Shown here: positions 43,437 to 53,868 of the stretch, piece after piece
Layout: the number at the start of each line of letters is the position of its first letter
Position numbering within the stretch: position 1 is the stretch's first letter
Source of the DNA: Opitutus sp.
Lineage (GTDB): Bacteria > Verrucomicrobiota > Verrucomicrobiia > Opitutales > Opitutaceae
NCBI GenBank assembly: GCA_024707325.1
Contig: JANPZY010000004.1
Span: 558,001 to 622,000 of the forward strand
Direction of reading: 5' to 3'
DNA: 64,000 bases
Notes under the pieces: generated by a model
What the model was told of the DNA's origin: nothing
Database searches by the model: none
Seen by the model: only the letters and a program-made list of their open reading frames with translations
Position numbers and translations under genes: made by a program

Positions 43437-44757
43437 ATGAGGAAAGTCCTGATCGTCTCGCCGCATTTCGCGCCGGTAAACGCGCCCGACATGCACCGTG
43501 TCCGCCTCGCGCTGCCATATCTCCGCGAGCTCGGCTGGGAACCGGTGGTGCTGTGTCTGGATCCTGCGACGGTTGAAGGCGCGGTGTTCGACCCACTGCT
43601 GGAAACGACCTACCCGCACGATCTCCGCATCGTGCGAGTGAAAGGGATTTCGCCGCGCGCGACGCGCTGGGCTGGATTCGGAAATCTTTGGTTACGCGTT
43701 GGACGTGCCTTTGCGCGGGCCGGCGAACGCCTGCTCGCGGCGGAAAAATTCGATCTCGTTTTTATCAGCACCACGCAGTTTTCCGCATTTGGACTGGGTC
43801 CGCGGTGGAAACGCCGGTTCGGCGTTCCCTACGTGCTCGATTACCAGGATCCGTGGATCAATCCTTACTACCGGGACACGAAAACCCGGCCGCCCGGCGG
43901 TCGTCTGAAGTTTGCCCTGAGTCAGTGGACCGCGCGGCGCATCGAGCCGCAGGCGTTGCGCGAAGCTGGCCGCGTTGTTCTCCGTCTCACCCGCCTACAG
44001 CTCCATGCTGGCGGAAAGTTATCCTTGGTTCGATCCTGCGCACGTGACGGTGCTGCCGTTTGGCGCAGCGGAGGCCGATTTTGCTGCCGCACGCTCCCAT
44101 CGCCCGGCGGCGCCGCTCATTGATTTCGACGACGGCTGCCAGCACTTTGTTTATGCGGGGCGCGGCGGCGCCGTCATGGCGTTTGCATTGCGCGCGCTGT
44201 TTCGCGCGTTCCAGCTTTATCTGGAAAACAATCCCGCCGACGCGCGGCGCATGCGGTTTCATTTTATCGGCACCGATTACGCGCCACCGCCGCTCGGTCG
44301 CGAGTGCGCGCTGCCGCTCGCGCGCGAACTCGGGATCGAAAAGTTCGTCACCGAACAGTGCGAGCGCGTGCCGTATTTCGACGCGCTCCACTACCTGCAA
44401 CGCGCCGACGCGGTGCTGGCCATCGGCTCCGACGATCCGGGTTACTCGGCCTCGAAGATTTATCCGTGTATTCTCGCTCGGCGGCCATTGCTGCTCGTCT
44501 ATCACGAGAAGAGTCCCGTGCTGGACTTTGCACGACGCGTTTCGGCCGGAACGGCATTTTCCTTTGCCGATGCTCGAGACCATGAAGAGCTTGCCCGCCG
44601 CATCCTTGCGGGATGGTTTGGCAACCCGATGCGGAGACTTCAAGAGGGCCACGACGAAACCGCTTTTCGACCGTTCACGGCCGCTGCCCTCACCACCCGG
44701 CTCGCCGAGGTTTTCGAGCAAGCCGCCGCAGTCGCGAGAACATCTTCGCATCGATGA
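43437..44757 (+). CDS. Glycosyltransferase, GT4-like (frameshift)
   Basis: About 440 residues when repaired. The N-terminal frame gives VLIVSPHFAPVNAPDMHRVR and YVLDYQDPWIN; the C-terminal frame gives FSVSPAYSSMLAE, HFVYAGRGGAVMAFALRALF and GSDDPGYSASKIYPCILARR. The two overlap out of frame around 43968, where a GG pair in GCTGGCC appears to hold an extra base. The FSVSP...GY-AS-KI-YP pattern fits GT4 enzymes of the WcaI/WbuB group. The stop overlaps the next start (ATGA). Confidence 0.78.
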
Positions 44758-46208
44758 GTGCCGCCCTCAGAAACGCGTGGTTGGACGCGGGTGATCCCAT
44801 CCGCGCCGAACGCAACGCTCGCCTGCTGTTTCGCTTCGCCGTAGCCGCAGTCATCGCCGCGTGCACCTATTACGGCGTCACGGCCAAGACCGCCGATCCG
44901 CTGCATCTCTACGAAGGCCTGCTCATGCTCGTGCTCGCGGCTATACCTGCGATCCGGTGGGCGCGAAATGGCGGACAACAGTTGCCGATTTTCGAGGTGT
45001 TCATGCTCACAACGGCCAACACCTACGCATTGCCGCTGCTCAACGGTCATGAATCGCTGCGCATGTATCCGCCCGAGCTCATCTCCTCGGCGGGCTTCAC
45101 CGTCCTGTTGTTTCAGGTGGTATGTATTCTGACCTTTTATGGCGTGCGAGGACGCCCCGGACGCACGCCTTTCTACACCGACGAAGTTTTGGGAGGCGAC
45201 CTTACGCGTTTCGTCGGACTCGGCCTAACCATCACGACGATCTACACCTTCGTCTCGATTTACACCGACCTTATCCCGCAGGAACTCGCCAGCATCTTTC
45301 GCGCGGTGTTCTACGGCATCGGCCTCGTCTCGATTTTCGTGCTGTCCAGACAAACCGGCATCGGACTCCTCAAACCACAGGAACGCGCCTGGTTCATTTT
45401 CAACATGGTGTCGCAGGTCACGATGATGTTCTCGACGCTCTTCCTGGTGGGCGGCGTCTCGTGGCTGGTGCTGGCGCTGCTGGGCTACGTTTCCGGCAGC
45501 CGCCGCATTCCGTTTGTGACCTTGGGCATTTGCGTGGCCGTCCTTGCGATACTGCACAACGGCAAATCCAGCATGCGCGCGGAGTATTGGCGGGCGGACG
45601 GCTTTCGCAAGCAAGCCGAGTTCGTGGAGCTCCCCTCTTTCTTCACCAAGTGGGTCGAATACGGCGTCACAACAGTTCCGGGCAATGATCCAGACGAGGA
45701 ACAACAACTCGCCGCCAAGCTCCTCGATCGGACTTCCCTGTTCCACCTTCTCTGCCTGGTCCAAGCGCAGACTCCCGATTGGAAGCCGTTTCTCAACGGT
45801 GAGACGTATTGGGGCATCCCCGCGCAGTTCGTGCCTCGCATCCTCTGGCCTGACAAACCACTCGCGCACGCCGCCACCTCCACCATGTCCGTTTACTACG
45901 GGCTGCAGCGAATCGAGGACACCGCCACGACCACCATCGGGTTCGGCATGCTGATCGAATCATACGTGAACTTCGGCATGTTCGGCGTCGCCGGCTTTGC
46001 CGCCTTTTTCGGGTTTTTCTACAAACAGGTCCACGCTCGGTGCGCGGACAGTCCGATGCTTTCCTTCGCCGGACTCTTCACCGTCGTGCTGATGGCGTGG
46101 TCCTTCCAAACCGAGGCACCGCTGGGTATGTGGCTCAGTTCCATGTTCCAGGCGTGTGTTGCGGTCATGGCAGTTCCTTTCCTCCTCCGTAATCTGTTCG
46201 GCCGCTGA
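44754..46208 (+). CDS. Putative polysaccharide polymerase (Wzy-like) membrane protein
   Basis: 484 residues from ATG 44754 with about ten hydrophobic segments. A large hydrophilic loop follows (about residues 285-400) with RAEYWRADGFRKQAEF and the segment WGIPAQFVPRILWPDKP, a pattern seen in O-antigen polymerase-like proteins. No strict motif exists for Wzy, so the call is by topology and context. If correct, it coexists with an ABC exporter, an unusual combination. Confidence 0.6.
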   Translation: MSAALRNAWLDAGDPIRAERNARLLFRFAVAAVIAACTYYGVTAKTADPLHLYEGLLMLVLAAIPAIRWARNGGQQLPIFEVFMLTTANTYALPLLNGHESLRMYPPELISSAGFTVLLFQVVCILTFYGVRGRPGRTPFYTDEVLGGDLTRFVGLGLTITTIYTFVSIYTDLIPQELASIFRAVFYGIGLVSIFVLSRQTGIGLLKPQERAWFIFNMVSQVTMMFSTLFLVGGVSWLVLALLGYVSGSRRIPFVTLGICVAVLAILHNGKSSMRAEYWRADGFRKQAEFVELPSFFTKWVEYGVTTVPGNDPDEEQQLAAKLLDRTSLFHLLCLVQAQTPDWKPFLNGETYWGIPAQFVPRILWPDKPLAHAATSTMSVYYGLQRIEDTATTTIGFGMLIESYVNFGMFGVAGFAAFFGFFYKQVHARCADSPMLSFAGLFTVVLMAWSFQTEAPLGMWLSSMFQACVAVMAVPFLLRNLFGR

Positions 46209-46211
46209 CCC

Positions 46212-47054
46212 ATGGTGACCTCGTTCAACTCCCCGCTCCCCCTGCCCGCTTCGTTGCTCGCGCTCCGACGGATCCGTTTTCCCCGCAAGCTCGGCTTCTG
46301 CGACCGTTTGTTCGGCGCCTCCCTCGCTCGGCACGGTATCGCCTGGGTGCGCACGGCCGCCGGTCCGGTTTGGAAGCTCGACCTCGCCAACACCACGCAC
46401 CGCTGGCTCGTTTACGGCGATTATGAAGGCCCCGCGCTGTGGCGGTGGCTCGAAAAGAACCCGCCCTTGCGCGACCCGATCGTCGATTCCGGTGCCAACA
46501 TTGGCCAGACGGTCCTCACGTTTGCCTCACAATTTCCCTCCACGCGCATCTTTGCCTATGAACCGGGCGCCGCTGCGCGCGAGTGGCTCGCTCAAGGCGT
46601 GCGGGAAAACAAACTCGACGCCGTCACGATCCGCCCGGTCGGTCTCGGTGCGAGTCCATCGCAGGCGCGACTCGCCTCGGCGGGCAGCTCTTCGAGTCAC
46701 GGTTCCTGGAACCGCATTTCTCAAAGCGAAGGCGAAACGATCGAGCTCAACACCATGGATCGCGAACTGAGCGAACTCGGCATCGAAACCATCGGCTTCT
46801 GGAAACTCGACATGGAAGGATACGAGCTCGAAGCGATCCGCGGCGCGCGCTCGGCGCTCTCGCGGCACGCCGTTCGCGCCATCTACGCGGAGATCGGTTG
46901 TCCGGAAGAATCCGAGGTTTTCCGCACCCTCGCCGACCACGGCTACAGCGCCCATCGCATCATGCCCGACGGCAGCCTCCGCCCCTGCCGCTCCGTCGCC
47001 GCTTACGAAAGCGCTCTCTTTCTCGCTCCGGGACATCCCGCAGCATCTCGCTAA
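46212..47054 (+). CDS. FkbM-family SAM-dependent methyltransferase
   Basis: 280 residues from ATG 46212. The FkbM pattern is present: PIVDSGANIGQTVLTFA (motif I), IFAYEPGAAAREWL, GETIELNTMDRELSELG and the family-specific FWKLDMEGYELEAIRGA. FkbM-type enzymes methylate hydroxyls of sugars or polyketides; in this locus a sugar O-methylation, possibly a chain cap, is likely. The next gene starts directly after its stop. Confidence 0.88.
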   Translation: MVTSFNSPLPLPASLLALRRIRFPRKLGFCDRLFGASLARHGIAWVRTAAGPVWKLDLANTTHRWLVYGDYEGPALWRWLEKNPPLRDPIVDSGANIGQTVLTFASQFPSTRIFAYEPGAAAREWLAQGVRENKLDAVTIRPVGLGASPSQARLASAGSSSSHGSWNRISQSEGETIELNTMDRELSELGIETIGFWKLDMEGYELEAIRGARSALSRHAVRAIYAEIGCPEESEVFRTLADHGYSAHRIMPDGSLRPCRSVAAYESALFLAPGHPAASR

Positions 47055-48242
47055 ATGGCAGTCGACGCACACGCGCCGCGACTCGCGATCGTTCTCTCGC
47101 ATCCCACGCAGTATTACTCGCCGTGGTTTCGCTGGCTCGCGCAACACACCGCGCTTCGCCTGCATGTATTCTATCTGTGGGAGGCAGGATCCACCGCGAC
47201 GCGCGATCCGCACTTCGACACCACGTTTGCATGGGACGTCGATTTGCTCTCGGGCTACAGCTACGAGTTCGTGCCCAACACCTCGTCCCGAGCGGGCACC
47301 TATCACTTTGACGGCCTGCGCAATCCCACGCTCACGAGACGTCTGGCCGCGTGGAAGCCCGACGCGATCCTGCTCTTCGGCTATGCCTACGAGAGCAATC
47401 TGCGCGTCCTCTTCTGGGCGCGACGCCACGGCGTGCCGGTCATTTTCCGCGGCGATTCCCATCTGCTCGGCCGTGCGCGTCCTCCGCTGCGCACGCGGCT
47501 TCTGCTGCGTTTTCTTTTCCGTCAGTTTGCCGCGTTCGCGTATGTCGGCGCGGTCAATCGCGATTACTTCACGACCTTCGGCGTGCCGTCGCGAAAACTC
47601 TTTTTCGCCCCCCACGCGGTGGATGACTCGCGTTTCAACCTGACTGACGAACGCACGATCAACGAGGCGACGCGGTTGCGCCATGAACTCGGCCTCGGTC
47701 GCGAGACACGCGTTATTCTCTTCGCCGGCAAATGGGTGCCCGCGAAACAGCCGCGCGAGCTGCTGGAGGCCTTCCTCGCACTCGATTATCCGAAGTCTGC
47801 GCTCGTTTTCGTCGGCGACGGCGAAGAGCGCGACGCGCTCAAGACGCTCGCCGCTCGTGCGCCCGCAGGCCGCGTTCACTTTTTGCCCTTCGCCAACCAG
47901 AGCGAAATGCCATCGCGCTATCTCATGGCGGATGTCTTCGCCCTCCCCTCTCGCGGGCTCTACGAAACGTGGGGCCTCGCGATCAACGAAGCGATGCACC
48001 TCGGTCGTCCGTGCCTTGTGAGCGATCGCGTCGGCTGCCAGCGCGATTTGGTGACCGAAGGAAAGACGGGATGGGTTTTCTCCGTCGATGATCCCGACGG
48101 ATTGAAGGAGGCGCTAGCTCGAGCCTGCTCAGCCGATCTTGAGGCCATGAAGCCCGCTGTGGCGTCACGTATCTCTGGATACACCTACTCCGAGAGCACC
48201 GCCGGCTTACTCGATGCTTTCGGTTCCGTCCATCGACGGTAA
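47055..48242 (+). CDS. Glycosyltransferase family 4
   Basis: 395 residues from ATG 47055. GT-B fold: N-terminal AIVLSHPTQYYSPWFRWLA, the VIFRGDSHLLG segment, and C-terminal RVILFAGKWVPAKQPRELL, LVFVGDGEERDAL and VFALPSRGLYETWGLAINEA (the E-x7-E type donor site). It starts one base after the FkbM stop. It transfers one activated sugar; specificity unknown. Confidence 0.85.
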   Translation: MAVDAHAPRLAIVLSHPTQYYSPWFRWLAQHTALRLHVFYLWEAGSTATRDPHFDTTFAWDVDLLSGYSYEFVPNTSSRAGTYHFDGLRNPTLTRRLAAWKPDAILLFGYAYESNLRVLFWARRHGVPVIFRGDSHLLGRARPPLRTRLLLRFLFRQFAAFAYVGAVNRDYFTTFGVPSRKLFFAPHAVDDSRFNLTDERTINEATRLRHELGLGRETRVILFAGKWVPAKQPRELLEAFLALDYPKSALVFVGDGEERDALKTLAARAPAGRVHFLPFANQSEMPSRYLMADVFALPSRGLYETWGLAINEAMHLGRPCLVSDRVGCQRDLVTEGKTGWVFSVDDPDGLKEALARACSADLEAMKPAVASRISGYTYSESTAGLLDAFGSVHRR

Positions 48243-48246
48243 CGCC

Positions 48247-49384
48247 ATGAAGATCACGATCGTGATGGGTTTTTTTTCTCCCCATGCCGCCCGCAGCCGG
48301 CGGCGCGACGGAGAAGTCATGGCACGGCCTCGCGCGTGAATTCGTGCAGCGCGGCCATGACGTGACGGTGATTTCACGCTCGTGGCCCGGTTGGCCTGAA
48401 GAGGAGACGATCGCCGGTGTGCGTTATGTGCGACTGCCCGGTTTTGATCATACGCCCCGTCTCCGCACGAACCTGTGGAGAGATCTCCGCTGGAGCTGGC
48501 GCGTGTGGTGGCGACTGCCGGCCGCCGACGTCACGATCGTGAACTGCATCGCGCTCCCCGTATTGCTGGGGTGGATACGCAAGCGCGCCGGCCGAATCGC
48601 GGTCATGACCGGACGAACCCCCAAGGGCCAATATCACCTCTATCGCCGCATCGATCATGTGCTCGCCGTCAGCTCACCGGTTGCCGATGCGATCCGTCGC
48701 GAGAACCCGACACTCGCACAACGCAGCGTCATCGTGGGCTACCCCATCGCCTGCGCTCAACTCGATGGGACGCGCCCCGTCGACGATACCGCTCCGGTCA
48801 CGCTCGGCTACGTGGGCCGTCTGCACAAAGAGAAAGGTCTGGAGCTTCTCGCTGCCGCGGCCGCTCTGCTCGCGCAGCGTTCCGATTTGCCGCCGTGGCG
48901 ACTCGTCCTCAGCGGCCCGTCGGATGTCGCCCGCGGCGGTTCCGGTCCGGAGTTTCTCGCGAAACTGCAGAGTCAGCTCTCTCGCGCACTGCCGGCCGAT
49001 CGTTTTGCGATTCTGCCCGCCGCTTTCGATCCGGCCGCCCTCGCCCAACGCTATCGAGAGATCGATCTGTTTTGTTACCCCAGCCTCGCCGAGCACGGAG
49101 AAACCTTCGGCGTAGCCGTGGCCGAAGCGATGGCCGCGGGCGCGGTGCCGGTCGTGTCGGCGCTTTCGTGTTTCGAGGATTTCGTGCAGCACCGTCGCAA
49201 CGGCATCGTCTTCGATCACCGCGCGCCCGATGCGCCGCAACGATTCGCTGACGCACTCGCCCCTTTGATCACGGATTCAACGCGTCGCCGCTCGCTTGCC
49301 GGGAAAGCGAAAACAGAAGTGCAACGTTATGATTTTCCCCGACTGGCCGACCGGCTGCTCGACGTGTTTTCGCCATTGAAGTGA
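48247..49384 (+). CDS. Glycosyltransferase family 4 (frameshift in T-run near the start)
   Basis: About 378 residues when repaired. The N-terminus MKITIVMGFF at ATG 48247 should continue LPMPPAAGGATEKSWHGLAR, but the run of eight T at 48270-48277 puts these in different frames; seven T restores the usual GT4 start. The ORF track therefore begins too late, at 48284. Further motifs: VTLGYVGRLHKEKGLELLAA, and the donor site YPSLAEHGETFGVAVAEAMA. It is probably retaining; sugar unknown. Confidence 0.85.
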
Positions 49385-49414
49385 AGTCCCTGTCTGCGCC
49401 GTAATCGCCACTAC

Positions 49415-49979
49415 ATGTCGCAAGAACCTCCCTATCTCGGTCAAGGTTGCGTAACGCCGGATCCGCGCCGCGAGGTGCTGCTTCGCTTCGTCTGGGCTTT
49501 CGTGCAGGCGACATTGTTTCGCTGGAGCCCGCGTCCGTTTCACACGTTTCGCGCGAGCCCTGCTGAAATGGTTCGGAGCAAACATCCCCGTTCCCTCCCA
49601 GGTGGTCATCTTTCCCACCGCGCGCGTCATCTATCCGTGGCGACTCACGCTTGCTCCGCGTTCGATGGTCGGCCGCAACGTGATGATCTATAATCTGGGA
49701 CACATCACGCTCGAGCGCGGCGCCAACGTGAGCCAGAACGTGCACCTCTGCGCCGGCACGCATGATTTCAATCGCTGGGACATGCCGCTCGTCACCGCGC
49801 CGATCGTAATCGGCGAAAACGCTTGGATCGGTGCCGATGTGTTTGTCGGCCCCGGAGTGCGCATCGGCGAACTCACCGTGGTCGGTGCACGCTCGGTCGT
49901 CGTGCGCGATCTGCCGCCTCGCAAGATCTGCGTCGGTCAGCCGTGCCGCGCGATCAAGGATCGCATCGATCCGCAATGA
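49415..49979 (+). CDS. WcaF-like hexapeptide acetyltransferase (frameshift)
   Basis: About 188 residues. The N-terminal frame gives ATLFRWSPRPFHTFR, typical of colanic-acid acetyltransferase WcaF; the C-terminal frame gives LLKWFGANIPVPSQVVIFPT followed by hexapeptide-repeat segments (VIGENAWIGADVFVGPGVRI), GARSVVVRDLP and GQPCRAIKDR. The shift is near GCGCGAGCCC at 49551-49560 and requires one base less. It should O-acetylate a sugar of the glycan using acetyl-CoA. The stop overlaps the next start. Confidence 0.82.
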
Positions 49980-51277
49980 TGATGCCCTGTTCTCCCCAAG
50001 CACGCGTGCACTGGCGCGCCTTCCTGCCTTGGGTCTTTGGATTCGCGCTGCTGGGCGCTCCATTAATCTGCGCGACGAACAGTTCCAATCTCTCATCGGA
50101 CGAAACGTCCTACTACCTCCCCGCCGTCGAGCAGCTTCGCGCCAAATGGCCCGTGCTCGATTTGGTCGCCGACAGTCGCTCCGCGACAGCACCGGGTTAT
50201 CCCTACTTTCTCGCAAGTCTCGCCCAGCTGATCGGCAGCGAAGTGTGGAAACTCCGCATCGTCACCTGGCTCGTAAGCCTCGGCGTGCTCGCCGTTCTTT
50301 GGCGCATTCTGCGCGCGACCACAGCCTCGCACGCGTTGTGGGCTTTGGCTCCGCTCGCGCTGAGCAATTTCTTCGTGAAATCGTCTGGTTTTGTGGTGAC
50401 CGACAACGTGGCTCTGCTGTTGGTCTCGCTCGCGCTGGCAACGTTGCTTTTCCAGTCGACAGCCCGCGCTCATTGGATCGGAGCAATCGCCACCGCGCTC
50501 GCCGTCATGGTGCGGCAAACCACGATCTGGCTCACCGCACCAGCCCTCTGGAAACTCTGGCGAAATCGTCATGTGGATCGACCCGGCGCACGGTGGGCCG
50601 TGTGGCTGTTGCCCCTCGTGCCGCTCGCCATCCTCTTCGTTGCATGGCGTGGACTCGTTCCGCCGATCTGGCGTGCGGAGCAATACGCCGAAAACGGAAT
50701 CACGGTGACGCCGCTGCTCTACCTTGCAGTCGTCCTGCTCACGATGGGAGTTCCATTCTACGCCGCGCTCGTTTCGAGAGACGAGTTGCACGAGGACCTG
50801 CGCTCCAAGCCGGTTCTCGGCCTGACACTCGCCGGTCTCGCGCTCGTGCTGCTCGGAAACAGCGAACCCAATTACGACGCCGGACATTGGGGTGGTTATT
50901 GGTGGAGCATCGCAGCGCGGTTGCCCGTGTTTGGTTCCGTATCCCCGCTCTTTGCCGTATGCGTTCCGCTGGGGCTGGGTCTTTTCGGTGCTCTACTGCG
51001 TCGCCTCGTCGAGCATGTCGGCCGGCCCGCAGCTGAAGTGTGGGGCATCGCGTTCGCGGCGTGGGCGGCGACCACCTGCGCAAATCGTCTGGTCTTCCAC
51101 CGGTATTTTGAGCCAACAACTCTGGTCTTCCTGATCATCTGGGTCGCTTTGATCCTTCGGACTCGTCCAACCACGCCGCTTCGTCGGTTTCCTTTGTTCG
51201 CACTTTCCGTCGTGCAAGCGTTTCTCACGCTTCTCACGACACACGCACAGGCTTACGGCTTGGTTCGTTTCGGATGA
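49976..51277 (+). CDS. Polytopic membrane glycosyltransferase, GT39/ArnT-like
   Basis: 433 residues from the first of three tandem ATG codons at 49976, overlapping the previous stop. An N-terminal membrane segment is followed by the acidic loop SNLSSDETSYYLPAVEQL, the DE...Y motif of the PMT/ArnT superfamily that binds polyprenyl-phosphate-sugar donors. About ten membrane segments follow, including SATAPGYPYFLASLA after the loop. It would add a sugar at the periplasmic face. Its stop overlaps the next ATG by 4 bp. Confidence 0.72.
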   Translation: MMMPCSPQARVHWRAFLPWVFGFALLGAPLICATNSSNLSSDETSYYLPAVEQLRAKWPVLDLVADSRSATAPGYPYFLASLAQLIGSEVWKLRIVTWLVSLGVLAVLWRILRATTASHALWALAPLALSNFFVKSSGFVVTDNVALLLVSLALATLLFQSTARAHWIGAIATALAVMVRQTTIWLTAPALWKLWRNRHVDRPGARWAVWLLPLVPLAILFVAWRGLVPPIWRAEQYAENGITVTPLLYLAVVLLTMGVPFYAALVSRDELHEDLRSKPVLGLTLAGLALVLLGNSEPNYDAGHWGGYWWSIAARLPVFGSVSPLFAVCVPLGLGLFGALLRRLVEHVGRPAAEVWGIAFAAWAATTCANRLVFHRYFEPTTLVFLIIWVALILRTRPTTPLRRFPLFALSVVQAFLTLLTTHAQAYGLVRFG

Positions 51278-52405
51278 GAATCGCGCAAATCGTCGCCAGC
51301 TTGGAGGCCCGCCACGGTGGGCCCAGCGTGTCTGTGCCACGGTTGGCCGACGCGCAGGCGGCGGATCAGGAGGTCACAGTGTTTACCACGGGCAACGTCC
51401 CGACTTCGCTGCGGGAAAGTATGCATTGCTCGGTGCACACCGGACCGCGCGGCTGGCCGGAATCGTTCTGTCTCGCTCCCGGTCTCCGACAGGCACTCGC
51501 AACGTTTTCGCCCGACATATTGCACAGTCACGGACTCTGGCTCCGCGCGCTTCATCATGCCGACATGGTCGCGGCCCGGCTTCGTCGCCCACACGTGATT
51601 TCGCCGCGCGGAATGATGAGCCGCTGGGCTTGGCGTCACAGGCGTATCCAGAAAGTCATTGCGGAGCGCCTGCTGCATCCGCACGCGCTGAAACGCGTCT
51701 CAGGCTGGCACGCCACGAGCCCCGAGGAACGCGACGAGATCCGCTCTCTCGGTTTCCCACAGCCGATCTGCGTCGCGCCCAACGGCGTCACCCTGCCCTC
51801 CGCCCGTGAAATCGCCGCGAATCGCGCATACTGGCACCAGCTTTGTCCGGCCACCAGGACTCATCGCACGGCGCTCTTCTATTCACGCTTCCATCGCAAG
51901 AAGCGTGTCGTCGAACTCATCGACGTTTGGCTCGCGACTGCTCCGGCGGATTGGACGCTTCTCCTCGTGGGTGTGCCTCAGGACTACCGCGTCGAGCAAC
52001 TCGAAAGCTACGTGCACCGCTGCTCCGGTTCGGGCCGCGTGCACGTTTTTCAGCGGCGAAAATCGCCCCTCTCCCTACGCCGTCGCCTCACTGTTTCTTC
52101 TTCCGTCGCACAACGAGAACTTCGGGCTCGTCGTTGCCGAGGCGATGGCTCACGGCGTGGCTCCTCTCGTCACGGACAGCACACCCTGGCGCTTCCTCGA
52201 ACGCGAAGCTGCAGGCTGGTGCGTGCCATGGGACAACTATGGCGAGGCAATCCGCGGAGCCACGGCGCAGGCACCGCATCAACTTTCTGAATACGGCGCC
52301 ACCGCCGCCCGGCTCGTCGCGCGCGATTTTTCCTGGGACGTCACCGCTCGCACGCTCAACGCGTTCTACGCCGAACTCAGCCTTTCCCCCGCGATTTCCC
52401 CGTGA
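51274..52405 (+). CDS. Glycosyltransferase family 4 (frameshift in T-run)
   Basis: About 377 residues when repaired. The first frame gives IVASLEARHGGPSVSVPRLA, DILHSHGLWLRALHHADMVA and the VISPRGMMSRWAW segment, typical of GT4 enzymes of the WcaC/WbnK kind. After GRVHVF the continuation SGENRPSPYAVASLFLLPSH and NENFGLVVAEAMAHGVAPLV, with the donor-site glutamates, is in another frame. The T5 run at 52046-52050 holds one base too many. The stop overlaps the next start by 4 bp. Confidence 0.85.
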
Positions 52406-53865
52406 TGCTCGACTCCGATCATCTCCGCCCCGCCGATTCCGCTGACTCCCGTCCGCCTTTAGGCATTTTGGAAACAGCCACGCTGTGGCACGTGGGCGCG
52501 CTGGTGATCTTCAGCGCGTGGGCCTTGGGCGGAAACGCCGGCTGGTCCCGCACCGTGGTCGATGTGCTCGCTTGCCTCGGGGTGCTCATCACCGCCGCCG
52601 GGCTGCGTCGCCGTCCGAGCGAAAACGGAAAGAATCGTTTCCCGCGGCCGTTTCGCTGGCTGTGGCCACTGTTCCTCTTCGACGTTTTGGTAATTGCCAG
52701 CTTGTTTAATCCCAATTTTCGGGAGGTGACATTCGATGCGTCCACCTACTTCACGCGCGGCGAACCGCCGTATGCGTTCCTGCCGAGCGCCGCGCGTCCC
52801 GATCGCGCGTTGGAGGCTCTGCTGTTCTTCAACGGTGTTTATCTCTCCTGCTTCAATCTCGTCCTTTTTGTGCGGCATCGCTTCGCGCTGCGCCGACTGC
52901 TGATGATCCTCGCGATCAACGCGCTGCTGCTCGCGATCTTTGGCACCTTGCAAAAGCTCCATGGCGCCTCCGGGCTTTTCTTCAATGCGGCCGCTTCGCC
53001 GCAGATATACTTTTTCTCGTCCTTCATCTATCACAACCACTGGAGTTCGTTCACGCTCCTCATGGTGGGTATTTCGTTGGGACTGATCTTTCACTACGCC
53101 CGCCGCCCAACAGGCCGCGATGTCTGGCACTCTCCCGTGGGCCTTGGGATTGTCGCCGTGCTGTTGCTCGCCGCCTCGATCCCACTCAGCGCGTCCCGGT
53201 CGTGCACGATTCTTGCGCTGGTTTTCCTGACCGGTGCCTTTCTGCACTGGCTTTGGCAACTCCTGCGCCGCCGCCGCGAGCATCGTCAGGGCTCTCTTTT
53301 CCTGCCTGCGCTCGGCGGCTCCATCGCGTTCGTGATCGCGCTCGCCGGCATCTACGAACTCGCCCGCCCGGTCATCGAGGCGCGAATGTCACTCACTGCC
53401 GAGCAAGTCAGTGTCCTGAAGGAGGCCGGCAATTTCGGCGCTCGCGAAATCCTTTATCGCGACACGTGGCGGATGGCCTCTGATCGTCCTTGGTTCGGCT
53501 GGGGCTTTGCGTCGTATTCCACCGTCTTCAACTATTACAACTCCCAGCTCTGGGCTTCGCCAGACGGACTTCCCACTTACTACGACGATGCGCACTCCGA
53601 CTGGCTTCAGTCCTTCGCCGAGGTGGGCTTTGTGGGCACTGCACTGCTCGGGCTCTGCGGCCTCGTGCCGCTTTTCCGCCGCTGGCACGTCGCGACGCGC
53701 AGCCCGCTCTCATTGTATCTACTTTCTGGATGCGCCATCATCCTCGCCTACGCGTGGCTCGAATTTCCTTTCGGCAACACCGCCGTCGTAATCGCCTTCT
53801 GGACGTGCTTCTTCTCGGCCATTCAATATGGCCGCGCCGATTCGCCCTCCTCGCGTCACGGCTGA
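52402..53865 (+). CDS. O-antigen ligase/polymerase-family membrane protein
   Basis: 487 residues; start at GTG 52402 or ATG 52405. About ten membrane segments with a long loop late in the chain: LYRDTWRMASDRPWFGWGFA and DDAHSDWLQSFAEVGFVG, the HxxWLQ...E-G-G region diagnostic of PF04932 (WaaL/Wzy-C). Such proteins either ligate undecaprenyl-linked glycan to lipid A core or another acceptor, or polymerise it. With an ABC exporter in the same locus, a ligase role is the more natural reading. Confidence 0.8.
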   Translation: MMLDSDHLRPADSADSRPPLGILETATLWHVGALVIFSAWALGGNAGWSRTVVDVLACLGVLITAAGLRRRPSENGKNRFPRPFRWLWPLFLFDVLVIASLFNPNFREVTFDASTYFTRGEPPYAFLPSAARPDRALEALLFFNGVYLSCFNLVLFVRHRFALRRLLMILAINALLLAIFGTLQKLHGASGLFFNAAASPQIYFFSSFIYHNHWSSFTLLMVGISLGLIFHYARRPTGRDVWHSPVGLGIVAVLLLAASIPLSASRSCTILALVFLTGAFLHWLWQLLRRRREHRQGSLFLPALGGSIAFVIALAGIYELARPVIEARMSLTAEQVSVLKEAGNFGAREILYRDTWRMASDRPWFGWGFASYSTVFNYYNSQLWASPDGLPTYYDDAHSDWLQSFAEVGFVGTALLGLCGLVPLFRRWHVATRSPLSLYLLSGCAIILAYAWLEFPFGNTAVVIAFWTCFFSAIQYGRADSPSSRHG

Positions 53866-53868
53866 ACG